Source: a virus
Strand: one strand, 5' to 3'
Length of the DNA: 64,000 bases
Virus record (IMG/VR): IMGVR_UViG_3300048918_000116
Location: 1 to 64,000 of that record
In this document: positions 1 to 9,521 of the stretch, piece after piece
How the letters are laid out: every line of letters begins with the position of its first letter
Numbering within the stretch: the stretch's first letter is position 1
Made by a program: the position numbers and the translations under genes
Notes under the pieces: generated by a model
Databases searched by the model: none
Seen by the model: only the letters and a program-made list of their open reading frames with translations
What the model was told of the DNA's origin: nothing

Positions 1-3000
1 CTTCGCTGTAGCGATAGCAAATGCAGCTTGAGCATCCGCAGGCGATTTAGATTTAACCACACCTCTTATGCGATTAATCTCGTCAATAATGGTGTCGCCA
101 AGGCTAGTCCATTTGCTCTTTACTTCTTCAGCCATGCGGTCTGTTTCAGCTTGAATCTCTTCCATAGCCGTTGTCCACTTATCAAATGGATCAGCTAGTG
201 CAAGCAGTTTGCCAAGTCTCTCTTGACTTGCAGCATCGTTCCTACCGTTAAACGATTGGACGAGCTGTTTAAAGCCGTACCTGCTCTCAGGGATATACAT
301 GCCAAGGGCAGAGAAGCCTTTGAACAGGTTATTCTTTTGAGTAGCCATCTGTTCTTCTTTGGAGAAGAACTTACTGTTATAAACATTCAACGCGCTCGTC
401 AGGCTGTCCTTGCCGCCAGCACCTTTAACTAGATCGTTATTTGCCTTGTTGTAAATCCTTGCATCATCCATCAACTGCTGGATTTCTTCAAAAGTTTCTA
501 CAATGGTTTGGCCTAGAGCTTCGGTTGCACTAATAGCAGTATCAAAAGAACCTGCCATATCCAGCACCTTACCTGCCAGGCTCTGGAACACCGGATCAGC
601 GTTACCTGCAAGTGCGTTGACAAGTGCTTTAAATTCTGCGCGTGTGTGGGGAACAGCCAGACCAAGCCTAGTGAAGTCTGCCGCTACATTCCTTTGCATC
701 GCAGCGGCTTTTTCTTCTGCACTAAAGAACTTGTCTTGGTAAATAGCCAACGAATCAGCCAAGGCCTTAGTTCCGCCGGCACCTTGCAACATAGCGGTAT
801 TTACTTGGCCTAAACCAACGTCAACCATTATCTTTTGAATGCCGATCAAAGTTTTGTAAGCCGCAATCAGCTCGTCAGCCGTTCCGGACAAGCCCTGCAT
901 TACTTTGCCTACGCCACTGATCGTATCGATAAACTCGTAAACAAGAGCGAAAGAGTTACCATTATTAATCTCACGCACCGCACCCGTATAAGTGCGCATG
1001 GTTTCGTTAAGCACAAGGCTCTGCTTAACAATCTCTGCCTCAATATCACCTTGTTTGTTTGTAACTTCCCAATACTGGACAGACCTGACATTAAGGCGTT
1101 CAAGTGCCTGACGTGCGCTGTCCGTTGCGTTGGAAACTCGGGTGACGGTTTCAAGGTAGCCCTCACCAATCTTAACAAACTCGTCAAACCCAGGCAAAGC
1201 AATACGCGCAATAGAGTCCGCAGCAGCAGAGATCCAAGCGTTAAGCGCGTCTGTAAGCTCTTGACCTTTAAGGTCGCGCAAGCTGACAGCATTTTCCGTA
1301 GGATAATAAACTTGGTTCAGGGTATTCTGGATACCACCTTTATCTCGACCAAGGGCAGCACCTGCTTCGCCAATTACGTCTTGCAGACCTTTAAATACTA
1401 GGCCTAGTTGCATTTGCAGATCGCCAGGCAATGCACCAGTCTCACGGTCGTAGCTTGTCTTCTTAACAAGACCAAAGAATGATGAACTTGTTGTCTTGCT
1501 TGTTGCATACTGACCGAAACCTGCACCGCTGACAAGATCACCAAACGTAGCGCCGGCGTTCATTACCAAGCCTGAATCTTCAAGTGTTCTTGTACTAGAA
1601 CCCCAAATGCCACCAAGCTTCTTGCTTGAGCTAGGTGTGAAGCCCATAGGATTACCTGATGTGATTCCGTATGTGCGGAACACAAGGTTAGCCAGGCCGC
1701 TCATTGCAGCTTCAATATTCTTTAAAGATTGGAGCATTGCAAGAGATACAGGCATTGTTTCGTCTGAGTTATCTTGCAGAATCTTCAACGACTTCATAAT
1801 GGACTGCGACTTAGCATCTGTATCACCAAAAACTGTACCTGTACCTTGAGTCTTTTGTACAGCTTCTTTAGTCATTGACTGATTGCCAGAACTATTGAAA
1901 CCTCCGCCTACGGCAAACCCTAGTGTGGCCATCACGGCCGCCATCGCAGCCATACGAGCCCATGCAGAGTACGGATCACCTTGCGCTTGGCCCATGACTG
2001 CTTTAATAGCAAGTACACTCATTTCTTTGAGCATCATTGCCATTTGGATAGCGTGGGAAACCTTCGACAAGCCGTCCATTGTTTTGTAGCCAGCACTCTG
2101 TTCGCTAAAGAATCCTTTAGCTGCATTAGCCAATTCACCGAACGTACCAATCTGATTTTGCAATGTATCGGATTGTGCCTTAGCCAGCGCCAGTTGCTTT
2201 TCAGCCTCAGTTGCACCAGTAGCATTTACGCTCTTGTCTTTCATCTGGTCAATTTCAAACTGCTTCTTTTGGAACTCAGCAAGAGCAACAGTCATTTGGC
2301 CAATGGACTTGCCTACGTTACCAAAGGCTGATGTCATGCCTTTCTCAAAACGCTTTGCAGAATCTACAGCTTCGTTCAACTGCTTGGCCATAAGCTTATC
2401 TGCTTCAATTTGAGCATTACCAACTTTAGCAGTTTCAAGCAGAGTAGAAAGTTCTTTCTGTTTAGCGATTACCTTTTCTAACCACACTAGCCTGGCCTGG
2501 TATGCCGACACCGCACCTTCGCTTAGTGAACTGTCTTGCAGAACACCTTCAATGAATTTAGCATCAGCTTCGTTCTGAGCAAGACCAACTTCTTCAGCAG
2601 CCTTTCTAGCTTCGTCACGTGCAGACTTACCCCTGCCAATAGAAGCATTATAAACTTCTTGTGCATCAATACGCTTCTGCAAAGACTCAACTTCTTTATT
2701 GCCTACATTGGCAATACTTTCCATTATAGCTTTGAGGGACTTCTGTTCGTCGTCAGTTTGTTTTAGGTCTAACAACGAACCGAGATTGTTAATGCGATCT
2801 TTTTCTTTTTCGTACCAGTTTGTAACTTCAGCAACACGCTTCTTAGTTTGCTCAGCGTCTACAGCGTTGCGAGCATTGTAGTCGTTCAGTAACTTGATCT
2901 TACGCTTATAGGCGTCATCAAGCCCCGCAAGTTCTTGGTCGCGGTCGTTTTTCAGCGTAGAGTAGTACGTTGCAGATTCAATTGTACCTGCACGACGTGA

Positions 3001-4956
3001 TTCTTCAACAAGCTTGGCATTGGCGTCTGTTGCTCGTTTTACTTTGTCATAATCGCCATCAATTTCGCTAAGACCAGTCATTAGCTTTTGAGTGCGACCG
3101 TCGTTGCCTACTGTTACCTTCTTATCTTTGTACTTCTCATTAGCCGCATCTTCCAACTTCTGACGCTGATCAAGAGTAATTGCCAAGTCAATATTATACT
3201 TTTTAGCAAGCTCTAATTGGAGTTTGAATTCGTTGTCCCTATTGTTAATGCGCTCTGCACCACTTAGTTTTTGCTCTTTGGTTGTCTTAGCGTCAAGTTC
3301 GCGCGCTTCTTTAGTTAGTTCTAAATAAGAAATACCCTGCTTTGCTAATTCTGCCTGAATATAACCTGCATTTTTTCCGGCAGCGCGACTATCAGCTTCT
3401 GCGATAGCATCTTTACGCTTCTCTTCGCGAGTCCGAAGCATCTTAGCTTCAGATTCCAAAGCTTTAGTATCCGCAAGAGCTTGCGCCTGAACTTCGGCAG
3501 TCTCGGCATCTAAAGATGCTTTAGAATTTTCTTTGCGTAATTTGGCGTCAAACTCAAGAGCCTTTTTATGCTCTGCTTCCATGACTGCATACCAACCTTG
3601 AACATCCCGACGGCCGGATTTCATTACGTCGTCTGCTGTAAAGTCTGGTTTCTTTAAAGCGTCTTGAATACGCCTTTGAAACTGCTCTGCAACACGGGCA
3701 TGCTCAGCAAGTTCTTCTTTGATACTTGGTCCTGCACCAAGGTGGCGCATTTTTTCGAGAACGCTTTCAATTGCCTTGGACCACCACCGATAAGATTCAA
3801 CAATAATCCCTACCTTGCGGCTATGGTCATCTGCATGTTCAGCAAACCGCTTTGCGGCCTCTGTCATTGCATCTTGTTTGAACCCTTGCTTTTCAAGCAG
3901 ATCAATATGTTCGTACTCTTTAACAGTCAAGAAGTGGTATTGCTTATTTGTCGATTCTGCCCACTTAGCAACGCCACCTTCCATCTTGGCAAAGAAGCCT
4001 ACAGTTTTGTCTGCAGATTCGCCAGTCATGTGGGAATAGTTCATTGCAGCCACACCCATTTCGTTCAAGGTGTCGCGCGTAAACAAACCAGTGGAAGCTA
4101 GTCCACCAAGAATCTCAGTGGCATGAATAATACCACCGCTGACACTTCCTGCCGTTAGGATCTCTCCTAAATTCATGAAAGTATCGCGAGTCAAACCTGC
4201 CATATTGCCTGTCAAGGTAAGCTGCTTTTCAAGATGATCAAATTCAGCAATACCTTTGATAACTTCAACAGCAGTAGCGGCAATTGCGATTCCAGCGCCA
4301 ATAACAGATACACCAAGGGCGCTAAACATCAGCGAGGACATATTGGTATATTCTGCCAGCACCATCATTGAAGCAGGGATGCGCGAGAATCGGCCTTGTA
4401 TCGCTTCGTGCGCAAGTACAATAAGTTCTGAACGTGCGCGTGACGAACTAAAGCTAATACCATCTAAAGAATGAGCAAACTTCTCCGCTGAACCAATGTT
4501 GCGGTCGTGGTTGGCCTTAAGTTGTTCGTAAGCTTTGATTAATGGTTCGGCTTGTGCAGATACGCCAAGCATACTAGCTTTATGACGCCATAAAGCTTCG
4601 GTTGTCATGTTATACGTGGCAACCTGCTCTTTCAAATAGTCCTGGAACTTTTGGCCGTGTGCAGCTAGCGCCTTTTCAGCATTCTCGAGTTCTTTCTTTT
4701 GTCTTGCAAGCTCTTTAGCTGCGATTTCTTCTTCACTGAGAGCTTTAATCTTACGCTTAGTTGCGTTGGTTGAACTGTCGGTAGCCTTAGCTGACTTCTC
4801 TTCGGAAGCAGCGTTCTTGTCAGCAGCATCGGCAGCCTTGTCCAAAGAACCTGCCATCTTATCGAGATTCTTTGCAGCTTCGGCTGGCGACATTGAATCA
4901 ACTTCAATACCGAGTCTAACAAATTCACTGCCTGATGGGTTTGTGGGTTCAGTCAT
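1..4956 (-). CDS. Tail tape measure protein (partial, C-terminus outside window)
   Basis: The minus-strand frame is open from an ATG at 4956 to the left edge, so at least 1652 residues are present and the C-terminus is missing. The protein sets tail length and helps DNA ejection. The first 300 residues resemble the prophage tail tape measure N-terminal domain (HEAIQGRFSRIPASMMVLAE), followed by a hydrophobic segment (ALGVSVIGAGIAIAA). The middle is long Lys/Glu/Ala-rich coiled coil. Near 1880-2000 there is a Gly/Ala-rich hydrophobic segment. Two diverged copies of an 80-residue unit lie close to the left edge (about 800-555 and 425-195), each carrying FFSAEE or FFSKEE, then LG..(V/I)P, then LA(D/G). 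It starts 8 bases inside the tail chaperone extension, the usual order in long-tailed phages. Confidence 0.95.
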   Translation of the reverse strand, partial: MTEPTNPSGSEFVRLGIEVDSMSPAEAAKNLDKMAGSLDKAADAADKNAASEEKSAKATDSSTNATKRKIKALSEEEIAAKELARQKKELENAEKALAAHGQKFQDYLKEQVATYNMTTEALWRHKASMLGVSAQAEPLIKAYEQLKANHDRNIGSAEKFAHSLDGISFSSSRARSELIVLAHEAIQGRFSRIPASMMVLAEYTNMSSLMFSALGVSVIGAGIAIAATAVEVIKGIAEFDHLEKQLTLTGNMAGLTRDTFMNLGEILTAGSVSGGIIHATEILGGLASTGLFTRDTLNEMGVAAMNYSHMTGESADKTVGFFAKMEGGVAKWAESTNKQYHFLTVKEYEHIDLLEKQGFKQDAMTEAAKRFAEHADDHSRKVGIIVESYRWWSKAIESVLEKMRHLGAGPSIKEELAEHARVAEQFQRRIQDALKKPDFTADDVMKSGRRDVQGWYAVMEAEHKKALEFDAKLRKENSKASLDAETAEVQAQALADTKALESEAKMLRTREEKRKDAIAEADSRAAGKNAGYIQAELAKQGISYLELTKEARELDAKTTKEQKLSGAERINNRDNEFKLQLELAKKYNIDLAITLDQRQKLEDAANEKYKDKKVTVGNDGRTQKLMTGLSEIDGDYDKVKRATDANAKLVEESRRAGTIESATYYSTLKNDRDQELAGLDDAYKRKIKLLNDYNARNAVDAEQTKKRVAEVTNWYEKEKDRINNLGSLLDLKQTDDEQKSLKAIMESIANVGNKEVESLQKRIDAQEVYNASIGRGKSARDEARKAAEEVGLAQNEADAKFIEGVLQDSSLSEGAVSAYQARLVWLEKVIAKQKELSTLLETAKVGNAQIEADKLMAKQLNEAVDSAKRFEKGMTSAFGNVGKSIGQMTVALAEFQKKQFEIDQMKDKSVNATGATEAEKQLALAKAQSDTLQNQIGTFGELANAAKGFFSEQSAGYKTMDGLSKVSHAIQMAMMLKEMSVLAIKAVMGQAQGDPYSAWARMAAMAAVMATLGFAVGGGFNSSGNQSMTKEAVQKTQGTGTVFGDTDAKSQSIMKSLKILQDNSDETMPVSLAMLQSLKNIEAAMSGLANLVFRTYGITSGNPMGFTPSSSKKLGGIWGSSTRTLEDSGLVMNAGATFGDLVSGAGFGQYATSKTTSSSFFGLVKKTSYDRETGALPGDLQMQLGLVFKGLQDVIGEAGAALGRDKGGIQNTLNQVYYPTENAVSLRDLKGQELTDALNAWISAAADSIARIALPGFDEFVKIGEGYLETVTRVSNATDSARQALERLNVRSVQYWEVTNKQGDIEAEIVKQSLVLNETMRTYTGAVREINNGNSFALVYEFIDTISGVGKVMQGLSGTADELIAAYKTLIGIQKIMVDVGLGQVNTAMLQGAGGTKALADSLAIYQDKFFSAEEKAAAMQRNVAADFTRLGLAVPHTRAEFKALVNALAGNADPVFQSLAGKVLDMAGSFDTAISATEALGQTIVETFEEIQQLMDDARIYNKANNDLVKGAGGKDSLTSALNVYNSKFFSKEEQMATQKNNLFKGFSALGMYIPESRYGFKQLVQSFNGRNDAASQERLGKLLALADPFDKWTTAMEEIQAETDRMAEEVKSKWTSLGDTIIDEINRIRGVVKSKSPADAQAAFAIATAK

Positions 4957-5356
4957 TTTTCCGCTCGGTTTTGTCTTTTGAGTTGCAGTGGATCATATAG
5001 GCTTCGTCAACCGCACGAATAGCCCGTCTCTCAAACGGCAATATATCTATATCCATCCCATCAGACCATGCAGTTATTTCTACATGAGTGATTGGGTTGA
5101 ACCCCATTCCACCATTCAGTCTAGTCTTATCTAACTCAAGAAACCATGACCAAATATATTGGACTTCATAAGGACAGTCTGTTTCTTCGGGCACTTCTTC
5201 AAAAGTCTTTTCAGTTATTACTGAAGCAGCAAAGGCACTATTTTTGGCAACCTCAATGTGTTCTTGAGTTGAGGCACCATCAGCTTCTTTGTTGCTCCAG
5301 TAAAACCTACTTTTTGCAAACGCGACTAAACCTTTGATCAGGCCTTCATAAAATTT
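4949..5356 (-). CDS. Tail assembly chaperone, -1 frameshift extension (T domain)
   Basis: This frame has no suitable start of its own near the slip site and is entered by -1 slippage from the upstream chaperone frame. After the slip at 5350-5356 it reads YEGLIKGLVAFAKSRFYW and runs 133 codons to a TGA at 4949-4951. The fused product (4949-5847) would be about 299 residues. In lambda-like phages the fused GT-type protein recruits tail tube subunits to the tape measure. The overlap with the tape measure start downstream fits this role. An internal ATG at 5194 exists, but the open frame extends upstream of it to the slip site, which favours frameshifting. Confidence 0.85.
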   Translation of the reverse strand, partial: KFYEGLIKGLVAFAKSRFYWSNKEADGASTQEHIEVAKNSAFAASVITEKTFEEVPEETDCPYEVQYIWSWFLELDKTRLNGGMGFNPITHVEITAWSDGMDIDILPFERRAIRAVDEAYMIHCNSKDKTERKND

Positions 5357-5847
5357 GAGTCATCTTCCAGCGCAGCTAGCACTTTTGCTTGCCATGTTGG
5401 ATAGCGATTGAACATACGTTCAACCAATGTTTTGTCAAAACGAATCAACTGACCGTCGCTCATAAAGCCGTACCAGCCTGTAACCACAGCCAGCGCCTGA
5501 ACACGATCGCCTTCATCAACGGTACGTGCAATCAGTTCTGCACCAGCAGTTGTAGCGGCATCAATGTTCGATTTACGCTTTGAAGCGCGCATGATATTGT
5601 TCACGCGGATTTGCTTTGCTGCGGCCTGGTACTCATTGCTATTTTTACCAACAATAATGAAACCCGAGACGGTATTACCATCTTCGTCGTCCAAGACCGA
5701 TACCCGATGAGTTGGATAGCTGTCTGTAGAGCTAATATCATTAATGTCAAAACCTTTGACTTCTTTAGTAGGTTTAACTGCCGCGGATTGGGCTTGTTCC
5801 ATTACAACGCCATTCATTTGTGTGCTGCTGTCTTGTGCTAGTGACAT
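5338..5847 (-). CDS. Tail assembly chaperone, zero-frame product (G domain)
   Basis: This 169-residue protein lies just upstream of the tape measure gene, the position of lambda G. It begins MSLAQDSSTQ and ends EDDSNFMKA followed by TGA. The last codons carry a canonical slippery heptamer, so a fraction of ribosomes should shift -1 and make a longer fusion. No catalytic motif is visible. The protein is expected to bind the tape measure and keep it soluble during tail assembly, and not to be part of the mature virion. The function is assigned from gene order plus the frameshift signature. Confidence 0.88.
   Translation of the reverse strand: MSLAQDSSTQMNGVVMEQAQSAAVKPTKEVKGFDINDISSTDSYPTHRVSVLDDEDGNTVSGFIIVGKNSNEYQAAAKQIRVNNIMRASKRKSNIDAATTAGAELIARTVDEGDRVQALAVVTGWYGFMSDGQLIRFDKTLVERMFNRYPTWQAKVLAALEDDSNFMKA
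5350..5356 (-). promoter_or_regulatory. -1 programmed frameshift slip site A AAT TTT
   Basis: On the minus strand the heptamer AAATTTT fits the X XXY YYZ rule exactly with zero-frame codons AAT and TTT. It lies five codons before the zero-frame stop. The -1 frame is closed by a stop at 5360-5362, just before the heptamer, and then open for 134 codons, which pins the shift to this spot. Confidence 0.88.
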
Positions 5848-5868
5848 GTTATCTTCCTATTATGGTTT

Positions 5869-5897
5869 AAAAAACCCTCCGGCGTTGAACCGGAGGG
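5869..5897 (-). terminator. Rho-independent terminator after the tail tube gene
   Basis: On the minus strand an 8-bp stem CCCTCCGG/CCGGAGGG with a 7-base loop is followed by six T residues. It lies between the tail tube gene and the tail chaperone gene. Partial termination here would give more tail tube than tape measure message, matching their stoichiometry. A second small hairpin (AGGCGA/TCGCCT) lies just upstream. Confidence 0.9.
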
Positions 5898-5929
5898 AAA
5901 AGCACAGGCGATCGGAGTCGCCTGATTCA

Positions 5930-7162
5930 TTACACGAACAAGCTGTCCTGAACCATGAAGGTTGTCTGGAAGCCCTTTTCGTTCGATGCGAGGTTTTCAA
6001 TTGCAGTGAACGGCATGGTCATCACCAGACCTTTGTTACCGTCATCCTTCGAAGCACCGCCGAACTTCACGCGGGGGAAGGTAAAGGTAATAAAATCGGC
6101 AGTAGCGGAAGTGCTGTTCGATGTAAATGCAGCAATCACCGTTACTTCGGTTTCGTTCAAGAACATGTCGCGGACTGTCGCATCTTGGAACAACACAGTT
6201 GCTTGGCCGTCGACAGTAATAGTGCCTGGAAATACGTCAGGTTCAGCATTCGAACCGACGACACCGCCGATTGTGGAATGACCGCCCTTGACAGAGAAGT
6301 TCATACCAGTGATCAGACCGAGTGGGACACCGTTCACAACGAGCGCACCGGAAGCAGCAGCAAGGATCGCACCGTTAGGAGCAGCAGACGGAGTTGTCAA
6401 AGCTTGAGCCACGCCTGGGGTCATATCCAGACCCATGACGTTAAAGTTCACCGTTGCCAAACCAGAAGCAGGCAGGTTCACGTCCATTTGCGAGATCACG
6501 CAGTCTTTGTACAGTTCAGACTGTGCAATGTCGGAATACCAGTGCTCGATCATGTAGTAGTCACGAGTCTGTGCAGACTGCGGAGCGTAGGTATGCTTGC
6601 CGACTTCGGTAAAGACCACGGCGCCAGTTTCAGTTTTGGGAAGGACGGCAGAACCATCCAAACGCAAAACAGTTAGCGTTTTGCCGGTTGCGTTAATGCC
6701 AATGATTAGCATGTTGGTAGAGTTCTGACCTGTTGCAGTGGTCGTGAACCCTGTTGCTCGTACAACCATGCCTGGACGCAAGCCTTCTGAAACAAACTGG
6801 CCGGCAGTGGTTGTCATTGTGCCCATTGCGCCAGTAGTGCTGGCGGACACAATGTCAGTACGCGATGTTGACGCAACGGCGGTAACAACGTTCTGACGGC
6901 AGATAGACTCCATAAAGTCTTGATAACCGCCAACGGACAGTTCGCCGCTAACAGTACCGTCAACAGTAACCACACCATGTCGGAAGTCAACGACCTGTTG
7001 CGATGGACGGATTTCGTTGGAAGCATAAGTTGCCTTCTTTTTATCCAGCGACGACGTAACGCGACGCAGGTATTCGCCACCAGACAAAGGCGTGTAAGTG
7101 CCTTGAGCGGTTTGGCGCTTCATCGAAAGCTTTTTATTTACGCCTGTTGCAATAACTGTCAT
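5930..7162 (-). CDS. Major tail tube protein
   Basis: This 410-residue protein is preceded by a ribosome site and followed by a strong terminator, as expected for a highly expressed structural gene. It lies between the tail terminator and the tail chaperone, the standard slot of the tail tube subunit. It is rich in Thr, Val, Gly and Ala and lacks catalytic motifs. The segment MKRQTAQGTYTPLSGGEYLR near the start resembles other phage tail tube proteins by eye. It is longer than many tube proteins, so it may carry an extra decoration domain. Assignment rests on position and general character. Confidence 0.8.
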   Translation of the reverse strand: MTVIATGVNKKLSMKRQTAQGTYTPLSGGEYLRRVTSSLDKKKATYASNEIRPSQQVVDFRHGVVTVDGTVSGELSVGGYQDFMESICRQNVVTAVASTSRTDIVSASTTGAMGTMTTTAGQFVSEGLRPGMVVRATGFTTTATGQNSTNMLIIGINATGKTLTVLRLDGSAVLPKTETGAVVFTEVGKHTYAPQSAQTRDYYMIEHWYSDIAQSELYKDCVISQMDVNLPASGLATVNFNVMGLDMTPGVAQALTTPSAAPNGAILAAASGALVVNGVPLGLITGMNFSVKGGHSTIGGVVGSNAEPDVFPGTITVDGQATVLFQDATVRDMFLNETEVTVIAAFTSNSTSATADFITFTFPRVKFGGASKDDGNKGLVMTMPFTAIENLASNEKGFQTTFMVQDSLFV

Positions 7163-7171
7163 GATATCACC

Positions 7172-7801
7172 TCAATTAAAAATGTCTGCATAATAATAGA
7201 TTCGAACAGGGAGCATATACGAGTCATCGCTCATAATTTGCCCCATGATCTCGGGGGTCTTGTCAATCTTTACCACTGTGCCGCTATTGCTGAATGACGC
7301 CCCCCTTGGGAACGCCGACCTAATCAACTCAGCCCGGGCATAGGCATCACCTGTACCAAGCTGAAGAGGATAAACTAAAGTCACTTGAAAGATCCCAAAC
7401 TCGCGGTAAAAGCCATCACCAAAAGTTGGATTGCTAGGTTGCGCAGGAAGCAAATTCACTTTCAAGTATGGCGCAGAATTCGCTATTGCTGGAAAGAACA
7501 TATTTTCCCAGGCAATCAATTGGGCCAATACTGTTCCGCCTGTTCCGGTACTTACTATCTCTTCACGAGTAACAACATCAACAATTGTGAACGTTAAATC
7601 TGTCGGGACATCATCTACAGCATAAACCCCATTCACTCCAGTGTGGTTAGCAATCAGTGCATGCACACCAACAGACAAAAGATGGGGAGCAGATGTTGTA
7701 AAGATGCCGGAGCTCGAAGCTGTAATGTTGGCCTCAGGGATAATACCTGGCATGGCGCTAAGAGCGGTTTCTAACGCTGCTCTAATCTTAACTATAGACA
7801 T
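7172..7801 (-). CDS. Tail terminator protein with an inserted N-terminal domain
   Basis: The protein (209 residues) starts MSIVKIRAALETALSAMPG, and from about residue 95 it reads AWENMFFPAIANSAPYLKV, NLLPAQPS, then FPRG and VRIYYYADIF. This is the pattern of the DUF4128-type tail terminator family, which caps the tail tube and binds the head connector. Between the first helix and the AWEN motif lies an insert of roughly 65 residues (about 26-92), rich in Thr, Val and Ser, that looks like a small beta domain absent from usual members. It overlaps the next upstream gene by one base. Confidence 0.8.
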   Translation of the reverse strand: MSIVKIRAALETALSAMPGIIPEANITASSSGIFTTSAPHLLSVGVHALIANHTGVNGVYAVDDVPTDLTFTIVDVVTREEIVSTGTGGTVLAQLIAWENMFFPAIANSAPYLKVNLLPAQPSNPTFGDGFYREFGIFQVTLVYPLQLGTGDAYARAELIRSAFPRGASFSNSGTVVKIDKTPEIMGQIMSDDSYMLPVRIYYYADIFN

Positions 7802-8277
7802 TACTTCACTCCGCCTTTAAAGTCTGCAACCTTCTCGGCTACAATTTGCGCAAACTCACGCTTTATCTTACCGATCATTCCCAAAGGAGGGCACTGTGTT
7901 GAATGTCCCATCTCCAGCGCGTAGGCGTAAGGAAGATTGTTCACAAAATAGTACGTGTGTCCAACTGTCCAACGTCCCAAGTGGCTTAACCTCTCTATTG
8001 AAGCAGCACCACTATAATCTACGCCCGGAATAATACCTATTGGTTTCGCATCAATTCCAACTTGCCAATTATTCTTAAAGTGTCCTGGAATATATCCTTT
8101 AGGCCAATAAGGCGGATGCCACTTAGAGGGATCACCTACAGGCGACCGCATAACAAGGCGGCGACCAATCTCAAGCAGCACTTCTCTGTTCACCTTTTGG
8201 ACACCAGATTTTGTCATATCTACAAACTTAAACATATCGCTTCTTGCTTTAGCGTTTATGGTTCGTACATTAGACAT
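7801..8277 (-). CDS. Tail completion / neck protein, HK97 gp10-like
   Basis: This 158-residue protein sits between the head-tail stopper and the tail terminator, where HK97 gp10-type proteins are found. Its sequence contains RRLVMRSPVGDP near residue 40, a stretch rich in Trp, Pro and Tyr (WHPPYWPKGYIPGHFKNNW), then NNLPYAYALEMGHS, which is typical of the gp10 family (VxYAxxLExGxS). It probably joins the completed tail to the head. Function is by motif and gene order. Confidence 0.78.
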   Translation of the reverse strand: MSNVRTINAKARSDMFKFVDMTKSGVQKVNREVLLEIGRRLVMRSPVGDPSKWHPPYWPKGYIPGHFKNNWQVGIDAKPIGIIPGVDYSGAASIERLSHLGRWTVGHTYYFVNNLPYAYALEMGHSTQCPPLGMIGKIKREFAQIVAEKVADFKGGVK

Positions 8278-8278
8278 A

Positions 8279-8677
8279 TCAAGCTTTCAATCCAATCAAA
8301 TGAATTAAAGGTATTCCCGCAGGATTGACACTTTGGATATTAAATATTTTATACTTTACGTTGTCAAAGATGATAAGATCTTGAATGCGAGGATCTGGAC
8401 CATTCGCGTCCATATAGATCCATTTATCAGCATCCTGTATAAGTGTACCATCTTTCAGATTCGTACCATACTGCGGACCAATACGATTTTCCGGTGCATC
8501 GACAACAATAGCGTTTCTAGTTGAATCGGAATAAGCTGTACCAATTGAAACAGCTTTTCCAGTGCCAGGATTGTAGGCGCCACCGCCTGTTGGAGTAACA
8601 GCTCTGTAAGTGATAGGCCGCCCGAACTCCGTTAGGAGCTCGAGAGCAGTTGCTGCCATTTCAGAGTAGAAGCTCAT
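8279..8677 (-). CDS. Head-tail connector (stopper) protein
   Basis: The 132-residue product starts MSFYSEMAATALELLTEFGR and contains ITYRAVTPTGGGAYNPGTG and later DKWIYMDANGP. These resemble small head-completion or stopper proteins of siphoviruses. It overlaps its upstream neighbour by one base and ends two bases from its downstream one, so translation is probably coupled. It likely plugs the portal channel after packaging. No enzyme motif is present. Confidence 0.65.
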   Translation of the reverse strand: MSFYSEMAATALELLTEFGRPITYRAVTPTGGGAYNPGTGKAVSIGTAYSDSTRNAIVVDAPENRIGPQYGTNLKDGTLIQDADKWIYMDANGPDPRIQDLIIFDNVKYKIFNIQSVNPAGIPLIHLIGLKA

Positions 8678-9207
8678 TAGACGCGCCTAAGTTTTACCAT
8701 CGCAGAGCTGCCTTGCAAAAGGACACTTAACATCATGTCAATTTGCGTATAGACAGGAGCCGAGGGTAGTTCTTTATCGTAGGCAATAGAAATTGGACCC
8801 ACGGTTTTAGAAAGTACACGCTGCTCTTGCGATTGATCCTTGATTAGTGCATTAATACTAGCACGTATCGCTAGTTCAGCGCAAGCATTTTTTACTTCAT
8901 TTGGGATGCTAGTTGTATCAAGTTGCGCAAAGCCATAACCAGGCGCCGTATTTAACTCGTCTATAACCACACCTGCTCGCGGCCAGTCCAGAGCTTGCGT
9001 AGGCTTAACACGCTGACCTTTCCAACGTTCGCGATAAGTAGCGGTCATAAAGTCTGTTGCTTTGCGTAGAGCAATTTCTTTTTCTAGCGTGTCGAGGTTG
9101 CTCCATTTATCATTGCCGCGTTTGGCATGATAAGCATCAGCAGCCGCTACGGAAATATAAGATTCAGCATCGCTCATTCCTGAGCCTGTTTCAGTTACGA
9201 GAGCCAT
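8677..9207 (-). CDS. Head-tail adaptor, DnaT-like ssDNA-binding family
   Basis: This 176-residue protein starts with GSGMSDAESYISVAAADAYH, then KATDFMTATY and RWKGQRVKPTQALDWPRAG. It matches the phage family usually annotated as putative DnaT-like ssDNA-binding protein, found in head-tail connector positions. Given the place next to the stopper, a role as the first adaptor bound to the portal is more likely than DNA replication. Most of the protein should be helical. Confidence 0.72.
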   Translation of the reverse strand: MALVTETGSGMSDAESYISVAAADAYHAKRGNDKWSNLDTLEKEIALRKATDFMTATYRERWKGQRVKPTQALDWPRAGVVIDELNTAPGYGFAQLDTTSIPNEVKNACAELAIRASINALIKDQSQEQRVLSKTVGPISIAYDKELPSAPVYTQIDMMLSVLLQGSSAMVKLRRV

Positions 9208-9209
9208 GA

Positions 9210-9521
9210 TTAACGCTCCTTAATTTTCAAATAGACAGAACGGTCTTCAATTCGTACTGGCGAATTCGTTGTAGTAATGCGGCAAGTTAAAGTGGCCAGA
9301 TTGCCTACTGTTCCGCCGCTGACCCAGATTGTAACAACAGTTCCAATAACTTCGAAATCTTCAACAGTGAGGTCTTCGCTAACTACAGGCAACGCTGTTG
9401 CAATTGTGTCGTCAACACCTGTCAACCAAGCACTCCAGTCAAAAGAATAATCCAGTGTAGCATTTGGATCTTTATCGATAATAGAACGACCTTTTGAATC
9501 TACAACAAACGTATTAGACAT
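9210..9521 (-). CDS. Phage fiber-tail adaptor-like protein
   Basis: Translation most likely starts at 9521 (MSNTFVVDSKG), because AAAGGA lies 7 bases upstream. A longer form from 9545 is possible. The 103-residue product has YSFDWSAWLTGVDDTIATA followed by beta strands (VVTIWVSGGTVGNLATLTC) and ends RSVYLKIKER. This matches the small Ig-like phage adaptor family that joins fibres or decoration proteins to the virion. It overlaps the large repeat protein upstream by 8 bases, supporting a functional pair. Confidence 0.65.
   Translation of the reverse strand: MSNTFVVDSKGRSIIDKDPNATLDYSFDWSAWLTGVDDTIATALPVVSEDLTVEDFEVIGTVVTIWVSGGTVGNLATLTCRITTTNSPVRIEDRSVYLKIKER

Noticed and set aside
5194-5194. 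Independent start for the short protein 4949-5194
   Set aside because: The open frame extends upstream to a canonical slip site, and a -1 frameshift is the normal arrangement at this position.
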